Shown: positions 8,481 through 15,586, counted from the first letter of the stretch. The stretch is 20,513 nt of DNA from an uncultured Pseudomonadales bacterium (GCA_947258895.1 CAMYKE010000042.1:1-20513); one strand, 5' to 3'. The notes: generated from the letters alone by a model not told the origin. Translations and numbers: made by a program.

Positions 8481-8519
8481 ACCAGCTTTCCCTGCGTTAA
8501 AGGAAGCTGGTTATTTTTT
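8481..8519 (+). terminator. Hairpin 2 followed by a T-run (possible + strand terminator or REP-like palindrome)
   Basis: ACCAGCTTTCC (8481-8491) pairs with GGAAGCTGGT (8502-8511) with one bulged T, then TATTTTTT (8512-8519). On the + strand this has the shape of an intrinsic terminator, which could insulate the downstream gap gene from antisense read-through across the RAYT gene. As DNA it may equally be a transposase target. Confidence 0.45.
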
Positions 8520-8538
8520 AATCCCTCCGTCCCCTTTT
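8519..8538 (-). repeat. Right arm of the 20-bp inverted repeat
   Basis: TAATCCCTCCGTCCCCTTTT, the exact reverse complement of 7705-7724. Confidence 0.85.
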
Positions 8539-8616
8539 ACGTAGACTACCTCGCCAATTCGCCAAAATCGTCGCCACCCGGGCGTCCTCGGTAGGGTGGT
8601 CGCGACGCAAATATCA

Positions 8617-8632
8617 ACACTGTGAATAGTGT
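8617..8632. promoter_or_regulatory. Short palindrome upstream of gap
   Basis: ACACT-GTGAAT-AGTGT, a 5-bp inverted repeat about 90 nt before the gap start codon, with TATAAG just downstream. It could be an operator near a promoter. Low confidence. Confidence 0.25.
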
Positions 8633-8722
8633 GTATAAGGGGGATTGGAGTTGCCCAACTTGTCTGGTATTTTTCGCTGCATAATAATGAACACACGATT
8701 TTTTCACCACAGGAACCACGGG

Positions 8723-10183
8723 ATGACCGAACAGCAACGACCATTACCTGATGATTTTTTCAAGGACTGGAAGCAGCGAGAGGCGCTTGCGCAGGGCATG
8801 ATTCCAGTGCTCGGCAAACTCTATCGAGAGCGCAATGTTTCCACTTACATGTATGGCAACAACATGGTCAACAAGTCGGTGATCGACCTGATGAAGTACC
8901 ATCGCTTTGTGCGCCAGGTGGAGAGCAACGAACTCTCTGAGTTCGATACGGCCCCAATGCTGGATGCGATTTCCGGGTTACAATTGGGCCCGGCGCATCT
9001 CGACCTCGGCAAGATGGTGGTGAAATATCAGAAGGAGGGAAGTGGGCGTTCGCTAGATGAATTCCTGGCGCATGAACTGCAGGATATTATTGGTTCGGAC
9101 ACCAAGCCACTACCGCAACCCCAGGATGTAGTGCTCTATGGCTTTGGCCGTATCGGGCGGCTGGTCGCGCGTATCCTGATCGACAAGGCCGGTGGCGGAG
9201 ATGTGTTGCGCCTGCGCGCGATTGTAATTCGCAAGGGCAAGCTCGATCATGACCTGGAGAAGCGCGCGGCATTGCTGCGCCGCGACTCGGTGCACGGGTC
9301 TTTCAAGGGCACAATCCGCGTACTCGAGGAAGACAATACGCTGGTGGTGAATGGCAACCCGGTCAAGGTGATCTATGCCAACAGCCCGCAGGAGGTCGAT
9401 TACACGGCTTACGGCATCCACAATGCCCTGATCGTCGATAACACCGGAGTCTGGAAAGATAACGCAGGCCTGGAGCAACACCTGCGCCCCGGTGCGGCAA
9501 AGGTGCTGCTTACCGCACCCGCCGGTGATGATATCCCGAATATTGTGTACGGCATCAATGACAGTGAAATCACCCCCAAGCGCAAAATCATCTCGGCGGC
9601 TTCCTGCACCACAAACGCAATTGTGCCGGTGCTGAAATGCCTGCTCGATGAGTACAACATCCACAGTGGCCATGTGGAAACGGTGCATGCCTACACCAAT
9701 GACCAGAATCTGATCGACAACTATCACAAGGGGGACCGAAGAGGCCGCAGCGCGCCGCTGAACATGGTGCTGACCTCCACCGGTGCCGCCAAGGCGGTTG
9801 CAAAGGCAATCCCCGAGCTGGCAGGCAAGCTGACCGGCAATGCGATTCGTGTGCCCACCCCCAACGTATCCATGGCGATTCTTCACTTGCAACTCGGCCG
9901 CGCGACCACGGTGGGGGAGCTCAATGAGTTTCTGCGCCAGAAGGCGTTACATTCGAGCCTGCAACAACAGATCGGTTATACCATATCATCCGAGGCGGTC
10001 AGCTCCGACTTCGTGGGATCCCGCCAGGCTTGCGTGCTTGATTCCCGTGCCACCATCGTCGATGGCAACAGCTGTGTCCTGTACTGCTGGTATGACAACG
10101 AGTTTGGTTATAGCTGCCAGGTAGTGCGCTGCCTGGAGAAATTTGCCGGTGTGGTGTGGCCGGTCTACCCGCGGGAAGGGTAA
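8723..10183 (+). CDS. gap: Glyceraldehyde-3-phosphate dehydrogenase, long form with N-terminal extension
   Basis: A 486-residue protein counted from ATG 8723, preferred over upstream in-frame starts because AGGA at 8711-8714 is spaced 8 nt from it. The first ~133 residues are an extension not present in classical 330-residue GAPDH. The NAD-binding motif YGFGRIGRLV then follows at 139-148, the catalytic SAASCTTN at 291-298 with nucleophile C295, and the active-site His H322 in VHAYTND. The C-terminal WYDNEFGYS is at about 456-464. It interconverts glyceraldehyde-3-phosphate and 1,3-bisphosphoglycerate in the cytoplasm. Long forms of this type are known in gammaproteobacteria alongside a short paralogue. 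The function of the extension is unknown to me. It stands alone, convergent with the DUF3081-like gene. Confidence 0.93.
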   Translation: MTEQQRPLPDDFFKDWKQREALAQGMIPVLGKLYRERNVSTYMYGNNMVNKSVIDLMKYHRFVRQVESNELSEFDTAPMLDAISGLQLGPAHLDLGKMVVKYQKEGSGRSLDEFLAHELQDIIGSDTKPLPQPQDVVLYGFGRIGRLVARILIDKAGGGDVLRLRAIVIRKGKLDHDLEKRAALLRRDSVHGSFKGTIRVLEEDNTLVVNGNPVKVIYANSPQEVDYTAYGIHNALIVDNTGVWKDNAGLEQHLRPGAAKVLLTAPAGDDIPNIVYGINDSEITPKRKIISAASCTTNAIVPVLKCLLDEYNIHSGHVETVHAYTNDQNLIDNYHKGDRRGRSAPLNMVLTSTGAAKAVAKAIPELAGKLTGNAIRVPTPNVSMAILHLQLGRATTVGELNEFLRQKALHSSLQQQIGYTISSEAVSSDFVGSRQACVLDSRATIVDGNSCVLYCWYDNEFGYSCQVVRCLEKFAGVVWPVYPREG

Positions 10184-10295
10184 GCCGGGCTTCCTCCGCA
10201 GGCCCTTTTGCCTGGAAAACGCCTGCATGTGCAGCGTGAAATGAGGGGGCCCTGCTCCGTTCTTTCACATCGGGCTTTCGGCGGACGCAGTCCCC

Positions 10296-10318
10296 CGCCC
10301 GGGGGTTACGCCCGGGCG
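10296..10318. terminator. GC-rich hairpin between convergent genes (bidirectional terminator candidate)
   Basis: CGCCCGGG (10296-10303) and CCCGGGCG (10311-10318) form a perfect 8-bp stem around a 7-nt loop. It overlaps the last codons and stop of the DUF3081-like gene and lies 113 nt after the gap stop. No T-run follows in either direction, so termination is only a suggestion. Confidence 0.35.
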
Positions 10319-10569
10319 TACTCCGCTTGATCTATTTTTTCAAGGCGGTCATAGAAACTCTGCAAGGCGCTGTCGCTGCTGCGCTCCACGTCGAAAGTGT
10401 TGTGGAAAAATACCGTTAGGGTGACTTCATCGTCGCTGAGGATGATGGTGTAGCCGTCCTGTTCCGAGCGGGCAGTAATGCCATCGAGATGGTACTCCCC
10501 GCCATGCTGATCGCCATAATGCGTGACCTTGTAGAAGACCCGCAGCGCTTGCCTGACATTACATTTCAT
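10306..10569 (-). CDS. Small DUF3081-like protein
   Basis: An 87-residue acidic protein without a signal peptide or membrane segment. The core YGDQHGGEYHLDGITA, followed by DGYTIILSDDEVTLTVFFHN, resembles the DUF3081 family of small gammaproteobacterial proteins as I remember it. No function is known to me. It lies downstream of the ubiG-coq7 fusion on the same strand, with a 135-nt gap, and converges with gap. The frame is well behaved and the family resemblance makes it a real gene, but a database comparison would be needed to confirm the family name. Confidence 0.68.
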   Translation of the reverse strand: MKCNVRQALRVFYKVTHYGDQHGGEYHLDGITARSEQDGYTIILSDDEVTLTVFFHNTFDVERSSDSALQSFYDRLEKIDQAEYARA

Positions 10570-10704
10570 ATCTGGAACCTCGTAAAAAAGTCGTATGCTT
10601 TGCTGAAAGCGAAGTTATACAGGCGTCGCACTCGCTCGACTGTCGCCGAAACTCCCCGCCTGGCGCAACTCCATGGGCTCAATGTCCCGTGCGGTGCTGG
10701 TTTC

Positions 10705-11945
10705 CTAAATCCGTCTGGCGACGCTAACCGCCAACCGCGACCCCAGCCCCACCACCCGCGCCCACGTTCTCGCGAGAAGGCCATTGTGATGCCACTTTCT
10801 TGCCTCGTCACGATGGTCCACTTCGTCCGCGTGGCACTTTTCCATTTGGCGCCTGATATACGCCGCCTCGCCCGAGGCGGTCAGACGCGCGATCTGCCTG
10901 GAGTAATGTTGATCGACGAAGCTTTCGACTGCATCGATGGTCGCAAAGGTTGCCCCCGCCCCGAACAGCGCGGTACAGGCTCCCAGGGCGAAGCCGGACG
11001 CGCGCCACAGCGGTAATAATCGGCTTCGCTGACGTTCTGGCAGCAAGTGCTGCATGATCTCGAGGTGCTCCTGCTCCGTGGCCAAATGACGCAGCGCGAA
11101 CTCCTTAATGCCCTCATCCCGGGTCGTCGTCAGAATACCCCGATAGATGGCGACGGCTCCGGTCTCGCCGGCGTGATCCGAGCGCAATTCGCGTATCAGC
11201 CATTTTGACACCGGGCGATAGCCGTCAATATTCGCCACGCCGTCCCTGGTCGCTACCAGCATGTAATTCACAGGCGTGGACTCTGTAATGGAAAAGCGCC
11301 GATTGAATGGATTAATGCGAACGCCTCTGCGCTGCCGAACGGTCATGGCGCTTCGTTCCAGCATTGCTTCTATCTCTGCAGGCTTCAGAAATCGCCGCCA
11401 CTGGTGCGTGCCCCTGGGGAGCCAGCCCAAAATATATTCTGCTCCAACGATCGCAGTCACCCAGGATAGGAGATTACGATTTATGGTCGCCACGAAGGTT
11501 ACGCCCCCTACTCTGGTCAAGCGGGCGCAGGTATCGATCAGTTTCTCCGGGTCGGGGACGTGCTCTATGACCTCCATGTTCAACACCACGTCGTATCGGA
11601 CATCCTGTCTTACCAGATCTTCAGGCTCACCGACCTCGTAATGAATATTCATCCCGGATTGAAGCGCGTGGGTCCTGGCAATGCCAATGCTCTTCTCCGC
11701 GATGTCGATACCGGTCACTCGGGCACCCACCTTCGCGAGCGCTTCGCTGAGAAGTCCCCCGCCGCATCCCACGTCAGCCTCAGGTGCCGGCACACCTCCT
11801 CGACAATGTAGACCGAGCGAAGCTGGTTTAGCTTATGAAGGGGCCACATCGGACCGGTTGCGTCCCACCAGAGCGCGGCGAGTTCATTGTAGAACTCCAT
11901 CTCCGCGTGATCCGTATTGATCGCCTGCTGTCTGTTCGAGTGCAT
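10705..11945 (-). CDS. ubiG-coq7: UbiG methyltransferase-Coq7 hydroxylase fusion, with an apparent frameshift in the UbiG part
   Basis: One reading unit joins two ubiquinone-biosynthesis enzymes. The start at ATG 11945 (GGAG 7 nt upstream) gives the UbiG N-terminus (WWDATGPMWPLHKLNQLRSVYI). The frame then breaks near 11775-11790; restoring one base before the DVGCGGG SAM-binding motif rejoins it. The long frame (362 codons, 10705-11793) continues UbiG (VIEHVPDP, SITESTPVNYM) to about residue 182, then runs without a stop into Coq7: RSDHAGETGAVAIYRG, TEQEHLEIM, LWRASGFALGACTALFG, CHADEVDHRDEA. All six di-iron ligands are present: E210, E240, H243, E290, E324, H327. UbiG does the O-methylations and Coq7 the C6 hydroxylation just before the last one, so the fusion joins consecutive steps. 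Ends with TAG. Whether the frameshift is real is uncertain. Confidence 0.87.
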
Positions 11946-11976
11946 TAAATTTCTCCGTTACGAATTCGATCCGCGA

Positions 11977-12348
11977 CTAACCTGGACGTTGAACCCACGC
12001 GTTACACCAGCCGTTAGCCGATACCGCTTTCCCAGGAAACACACCGCAGCCTCCCCAATCCGCATCGCCACCCTGATACAGGGCACAGTCGCGACACTTC
12101 TGACTGGCATCGTGGCGCGGGAATTTGGCCGAGTCGACACTGTTAGTATCGTGCCGGTAACCGAACGTCTGGGCGACTGGGTCGTCTTCCGAAACCTTCT
12201 CACCAGGCGGCTGAGCGTTAGCGACTCGGCCGCTTATCCCAAGGCCAGCGATTGCCACGACCGCCGCGCCTGCTCGAGCCATGAATTGACGGCGCCCGAC
12301 CTGCTGCACGCCACTACGGTCACTACAAATTATGCGTTCTTTACTCAT
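11977..12348 (-). CDS. High-potential iron-sulfur protein (HiPIP), Tat-exported
   Basis: A 123-residue precursor. A twin-arginine motif (GRRQFMARAG, 18-27) and hydrophobic stretch end at about ANA (43-45). The mature protein has four cysteines C85, C88, C101 and C115 (C-x2-C-x12-C-x13-C) with YQGGDADWGGC and the closing GWCNAWVQ, typical of HiPIP, which holds one [4Fe-4S] cluster and carries electrons in the periplasm. Strong Shine-Dalgarno GAGGAGA before the ATG. It lies 31 nt upstream of ubiG-coq7 and follows two small membrane/exported peptide genes on the same strand, so they probably form an operon. HiPIP typically links the cytochrome bc1 complex to an oxidase or a photosynthetic reaction centre. 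Confidence 0.92.
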   Translation of the reverse strand: MSKERIICSDRSGVQQVGRRQFMARAGAAVVAIAGLGISGRVANAQPPGEKVSEDDPVAQTFGYRHDTNSVDSAKFPRHDASQKCRDCALYQGGDADWGGCGVFPGKAVSANGWCNAWVQRPG

Positions 12349-12438
12349 TTCAAATCTCCTCTGTGCTGAGTACGCTCGCCGCTCCGACGCGGGGGTGTCG
12401 ACTTACGGTCGTCTCCCCGCAGGCGCCGGCCGACTCAA

Positions 12439-12600
12439 TTATCGATGATTCGTGTAAATTCTCTCCAGGCCAAGTTCCTTCTGTCGCCCTTCTGCGCGCG
12501 ATATTTGCTGTCGCCTGAATTCCGCGGTGATGCCAACCACTCCGACTGCGATCATCGTGAACGCCATTGTCGCGGCGATGGATATTAGTGAGATGGTCAT
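12439..12600 (-). CDS. 53-residue single-pass membrane peptide
   Basis: ATG 12600-12598 is preceded by a textbook AGGAGG Shine-Dalgarno 8 nt upstream. The protein opens MTISLISIAATMAFTMIAVG, one hydrophobic helix (about residues 4-24), then a charged tail (EFRRQQISRAEGRQKELG) likely to face the cytoplasm, ending NHR. I do not recognise a family. It lies between the 72-aa exported peptide and HiPIP on the same strand, so it is probably a member of the same operon. The strong ribosome-binding site is the main reason for calling it. It might be a small subunit or assembly factor of a membrane redox complex, but nothing in the sequence proves this. Confidence 0.65.
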   Translation of the reverse strand: MTISLISIAATMAFTMIAVGVVGITAEFRRQQISRAEGRQKELGLERIYTNHR

Positions 12601-12694
12601 GATGTTAGCCTCCTGAGCCTTACGGCTTATCTCGGTATTTCACTATTCGAACCTGCAAACCTTTACGCTACGTTCGCCTTTAATTGCTGCCCGG

Positions 12695-12913
12695 TTACTG
12701 AGCGCCTGTGGCGGTACTACTACTTGCTTGAGTCTCGAGGCGATGTTTTACCACGTCGGGCATAGAGGTCGTCGTTCTTGGTTCAACCTCCCCTTCCGCC
12801 TGTTCGCTCATCGCATTGACGGAAACTGCTGACAGTAGCGCCACCATGAGCCACACCAGTACTGCGATTCCTGCTTTTGCCTTGATTGTCTTGCCTATCG
12901 TTGAATAACTCAT
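12695..12913 (-). CDS. 72-residue exported or membrane-anchored peptide
   Basis: Start ATG 12913 with GGAGGAA 5 nt upstream. The N-terminus has basic residues then a hydrophobic segment (AGIAVLVWLMVALLSAVSV) ending at a plausible signal-peptidase site after VNA (residue 34). The remaining ~38 residues are polar, rich in Ser, Thr and Glu, and look unstructured. I know no family. It is the first gene of the leftward unit, directly downstream of a palindrome that may be an operator, and divergent from the MerR regulator. The Shine-Dalgarno and position support translation; function unknown. Confidence 0.6.
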   Translation of the reverse strand: MSYSTIGKTIKAKAGIAVLVWLMVALLSAVSVNAMSEQAEGEVEPRTTTSMPDVVKHRLETQASSSTATGAQ

Positions 12914-12937
12914 AATTGTTCCTCCGTTGTGTCAACA

Positions 12938-12961
12938 ATGTATACTACAAAACCTATACAT
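12938..12961. promoter_or_regulatory. Inverted repeat ATGTATA-N10-TATACAT, candidate operator for the leftward unit
   Basis: A perfect 7-bp inverted repeat with a 10-nt spacer, 24 nt upstream of the start codon of the 72-aa peptide. The proximal arm (TATACA on the minus strand) could serve as a -10 box. Placement between divergent genes fits a site for the adjacent MerR-type regulator (inference). Confidence 0.5.
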
Positions 12962-13075
12962 ACGGTTCACTCTCAACAGAGCTTTTTCGCAAGAATTGCG
13001 ATAACTATATATAAAACAGCTATATAAATGATTTAAGCCGAGTGCCGCTTGCGCGATAGAGAGTTGAAGGATAAA

Positions 13076-13090
13076 TTTGTACTGTACAAA
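13076..13090. promoter_or_regulatory. Palindrome TTTGTACTGTACAAA upstream of the MerR gene
   Basis: A perfect 15-nt palindrome (TTTGTAC-T-GTACAAA), 74 nt before the regulator start. Its TTGTAC could be a -35 box, with TACTTT (13104-13109) or TTTAAT (13106-13111) as a -10 box about 21-23 nt away, the long spacing common in MerR-controlled promoters. It shares TGTA and ACAAAA elements with the other palindrome, suggesting autoregulation. Confidence 0.5.
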
Positions 13091-13164
13091 AAATCCATAA
13101 CCTACTTTAATAGGGAAACCATTTGCGAACGCAGATTTGCCACGAACGAGATATAGGAGATGAA

Positions 13165-14124
13165 ATGGCAGCCAAACAGGCCCCGGGCGAGTTTAAGATC
13201 GGTGCGGTTACCCGCATTACCGGCATACCGGCGGAAACGTTGCGGATGTGGGAGCGGCGCTATGGAGTAGTCCGGCCCGCCCGGGGCAAATCGCAAAGCA
13301 GGCTGTATAGCGAGCAGGATGTAAAGCACCTGACCATGCTCAAGCACCTGGTGTCCCGGGGGCACGCGATTGGCACCCTCGTCGATCTCACGGAACAGGA
13401 GTTGCAAGAGCGGCTACTGGCACATACGACCATGCAGCAGCCAGCGACCGTGTCCGGCGCAGCCGAGCAGCCCGTGAAAGTATGCGCCCTTGGCCCGACG
13501 CTGCCAATAACGCTGCCCGCGCTGGTTCGCGAGGCAGGCTCACTTGATCTGGTTGGCCTTTATAATAAGGGGCACGAATTTGAAGAGGGGGTACCACTGG
13601 CGCGCCCCGAGGTGCTGGTGCTCGAGTATGGCAGCCTGCAACAAAGTGCGATCGGGGAGATCATGGAGCGCTTCCGCGTCAGCGGCGCGCAGCGCCTGGT
13701 CGTGGTATACCGATTTGCAAACGGGGCGACCCTCGATAGATTGGCCGCGGACAACATCGAAACGACTCGTGCGCCGCTGTCTGCATCCACGCTCGAGGCG
13801 CTCTGTGCGCGACGCCGGAATGTCCCGGAAGTCGCACTGCCGGCCCCTGCCGGACCGACTCCGCGCCGTTTCAGCGATGCGCAGATCAGCAAAATTGCCA
13901 CCATCAATACCGAGGTAGGTTGCGAATGCCCACACCATGTCGCGGAAATCCTCGCTAAGTTGAATGCGTTCGAAACCTACAGCCAGGAGTGCGAGGATTT
14001 GAATGAGGAAGACGCTGCGCTGCATGCACATTTGTGGCGGATCACGATGCAGGCCCGCGCGACCTTCGAGGCGGCCTTGCCCCGCATCCTGGAAGCCGAC
14101 GGGATCGATCTCGCGCAACTATGA
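13165..14124 (+). CDS. MerR-family regulator with cobalamin-domain-like core lacking B12 motifs
   Basis: A 319-residue protein from ATG 13165 (GGAG at 13156-13159). Residues 11-80 form a MerR winged helix (FKIGAVTRITGIPAETLRMW ... SQSRLYSEQDV). Residues ~104-215 look like the Rossmann-type domain of CarH/LitR light regulators, but the cobalamin motif DxHxxG is absent. Residues ~236-319 form a helical end with C253-x-C255-P-H257-H258 and C276, which could bind metal or an Fe-S cluster. Genes of this kind often precede photolyase genes, as here. It is divergent from the HiPIP/ubiG-coq7 unit, so it may control both directions. Whether it senses light, singlet oxygen or redox state cannot be told from sequence. 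Confidence 0.85.
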   Translation: MAAKQAPGEFKIGAVTRITGIPAETLRMWERRYGVVRPARGKSQSRLYSEQDVKHLTMLKHLVSRGHAIGTLVDLTEQELQERLLAHTTMQQPATVSGAAEQPVKVCALGPTLPITLPALVREAGSLDLVGLYNKGHEFEEGVPLARPEVLVLEYGSLQQSAIGEIMERFRVSGAQRLVVVYRFANGATLDRLAADNIETTRAPLSASTLEALCARRRNVPEVALPAPAGPTPRRFSDAQISKIATINTEVGCECPHHVAEILAKLNAFETYSQECEDLNEEDAALHAHLWRITMQARATFEAALPRILEADGIDLAQL

Positions 14125-14149
14125 AGCCGCGGGTTGTACTATCCGTCGG

Positions 14150-14186
14150 AGCGGTTAGCTGCGGAGCGCTGCCGGAAGCAACCGCT
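14150..14186 (+). other. Intergenic stem between the MerR gene and the photolyase gene
   Basis: AGCGGTT (14150-14156) pairs with AACCGCT (14180-14186) around a 23-nt GC-rich loop. There is no T-run. It could be an attenuator or RNA-processing site in the rightward transcript. Weak evidence. Confidence 0.25.
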
Positions 14187-14272
14187 TCGGGTGGACTGCT
14201 GCATTGGCATCAATCCAAAGGCGCCTTAATAGCGTAACATGTTGCGCTGCCATCAATTCGAGAGTCCATTCA

Positions 14273-15586
14273 ATGTCGGGCAACGTGCTGTACTGGATCA
14301 ACAACGACCTGCGCGTCCATGATAACCGCGCACTGCGTCGCGCCAGCGAGGCGGCGGTGGAACTGACCTGCGTTTTCTGTATTGATGCGGCCTGGTGCGC
14401 CCCCAACCAGGCCGCATCCAATCGCCTCGGCGAACACCGGCTCCAATTCCTGTGGGAGAGTTTGGAATGCCTCGATCGCAACCTTGAAAATCTCGGTCAA
14501 CGGCTGGTGGTCACCAGAGGTGATCCAGTCACGGTGCTGGCGTCCATCATCGAGCGTTACCGAATCGACGCGGTGTTTCGTAGCAACCACGTGGGTGTCT
14601 ACGAGAACGATCAGTGGGCGCGGCTGGCAGCGAAATTTCCGGCGGTTTCTTTTGCGCAAGAGGAAACCCACACCCTGTTTGAGCAGAATCAGCTGTCCTT
14701 TGGAGAGTGCTTGCCCGATACGTTTACCCGCTTCAGGAAGCTGGTCGAGCCTGTTGCAGTGCCCCCGCCTGTGCCTCCGCCGAATGGCCTGGCGCCGGTG
14801 TTGTCCATCAAAAATCCGGCGCCGGCAGGTCCGCCAGCACGAAGCAATCCCGCAGCACTCTTCAAAGGCGGCGAAGCAGAGGCACTGCAGCACTTGCATA
14901 GCTATCTGAGCTCCGGTGCCGCGCGGCACTACAAAGAGACCCGCAACGAACTCGAGGGCTGGCGAAACTCCAGTAAACTGTCGGCGTGGCTGGCCAACGG
15001 CAGCCTGGCAGTGCGCCGGGTGTTGCAGGCGATCAGGGAGCACGAGGCCAGCTACGGGGCAAACGATTCCACTTATGGGCTATATTTCGAACTGCTCTGG
15101 CGCGAGTAGTTCCAGGCCTATGCACGCCAGCAACGCAGCAAGCGCAAGCTGTTCCGGTTCCGCGGGATCGGCACGAGCAAACCGCGCACCACCTTCTATG
15201 CAGAGCGTTTCAGGAAATGGTGCGGAGGCAGCACGCCCTGGCCACTGGTGAACGCCTGTATGAACGAGCTGAATGCGACCGGCTACCTTTCGAACCGGGG
15301 GCGTCAGATCGCGGCCAGCTGCCTGGTGAATGAACTCGGCATCGATTGGCGCTGCGGAGCGGCGTACTTCGAACAACAACTGGTCGACTACGATGTCGCC
15401 TCCAATTGGGGTAACTGGCAGTACATCGCGGGCGTCGGCGCTGATCCCCGCGGCGGTCGGCACTTCAACCTGGAAAAGCAACGCGACCTCTATGATCCGG
15501 ATCGGCATTATATCGAGCGCTGGCAGGGCGCCCCGGCGGCCGCCGCGATTGACAGCGTGGATGGGGCCGACTGGCCAATCGGGTGA
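14273..15586 (+). pseudogene. DASH-type cryptochrome/photolyase interrupted by one in-frame TAG
   Basis: The same frame runs from ATG 14273 to TGA 15584-15586 (437 codons), broken only by TAG at codon 279 (15107-15109). The N-terminal antenna-binding domain starts VLYWINNDLRVHDNRAL. The FAD domain has YGLYFELLWRE, then the stop, then [26 protein letters not shown] and [17 protein letters not shown], which are hallmarks of DASH cryptochromes. Relatives have Tyr or Phe at the stop position, and TAT/TAC to TAG is a single change. Truncation would remove most of the FAD pocket, so the short product should be inactive. These proteins repair cyclobutane dimers, often in single-stranded DNA, using blue light. 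GAGA lies 9 nt before the ATG. Confidence 0.88.

Larger units (their letters stand above)
7705..8538. mobile_element. RAYT element bounded by a 20-bp perfect inverted repeat
   Basis: An 834-bp unit with one gene, bounded by AAAAGGGGACGGAGGGATTA (7705-7724) and its exact reverse complement (8519-8538). The left repeat ends 8 nt before the transposase stop codon. Two hairpins lie between the right repeat and the transposase start. I find no obvious target-site duplication outside the repeats. It separates the sugar cluster from the gap gene. Confidence 0.65.

Noticed and set aside
8569..8605. REP element from the imperfect hairpin GTCGCCACCC ... GGGTGGTCGCGAC
   Set aside because: The stem needs a 3-nt bulge, and no second copy is seen in the window, so REP identity cannot be claimed.
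15107..15109. TAG as a sense codon (recoding or pyrrolysine)
   Set aside because: TAG ends at least three other frames here (pirin, ubiG-coq7, DUF1080) at normal C-termini, and the position is an ordinary Tyr/Phe site in relatives, so a plain mutation or error is simpler.
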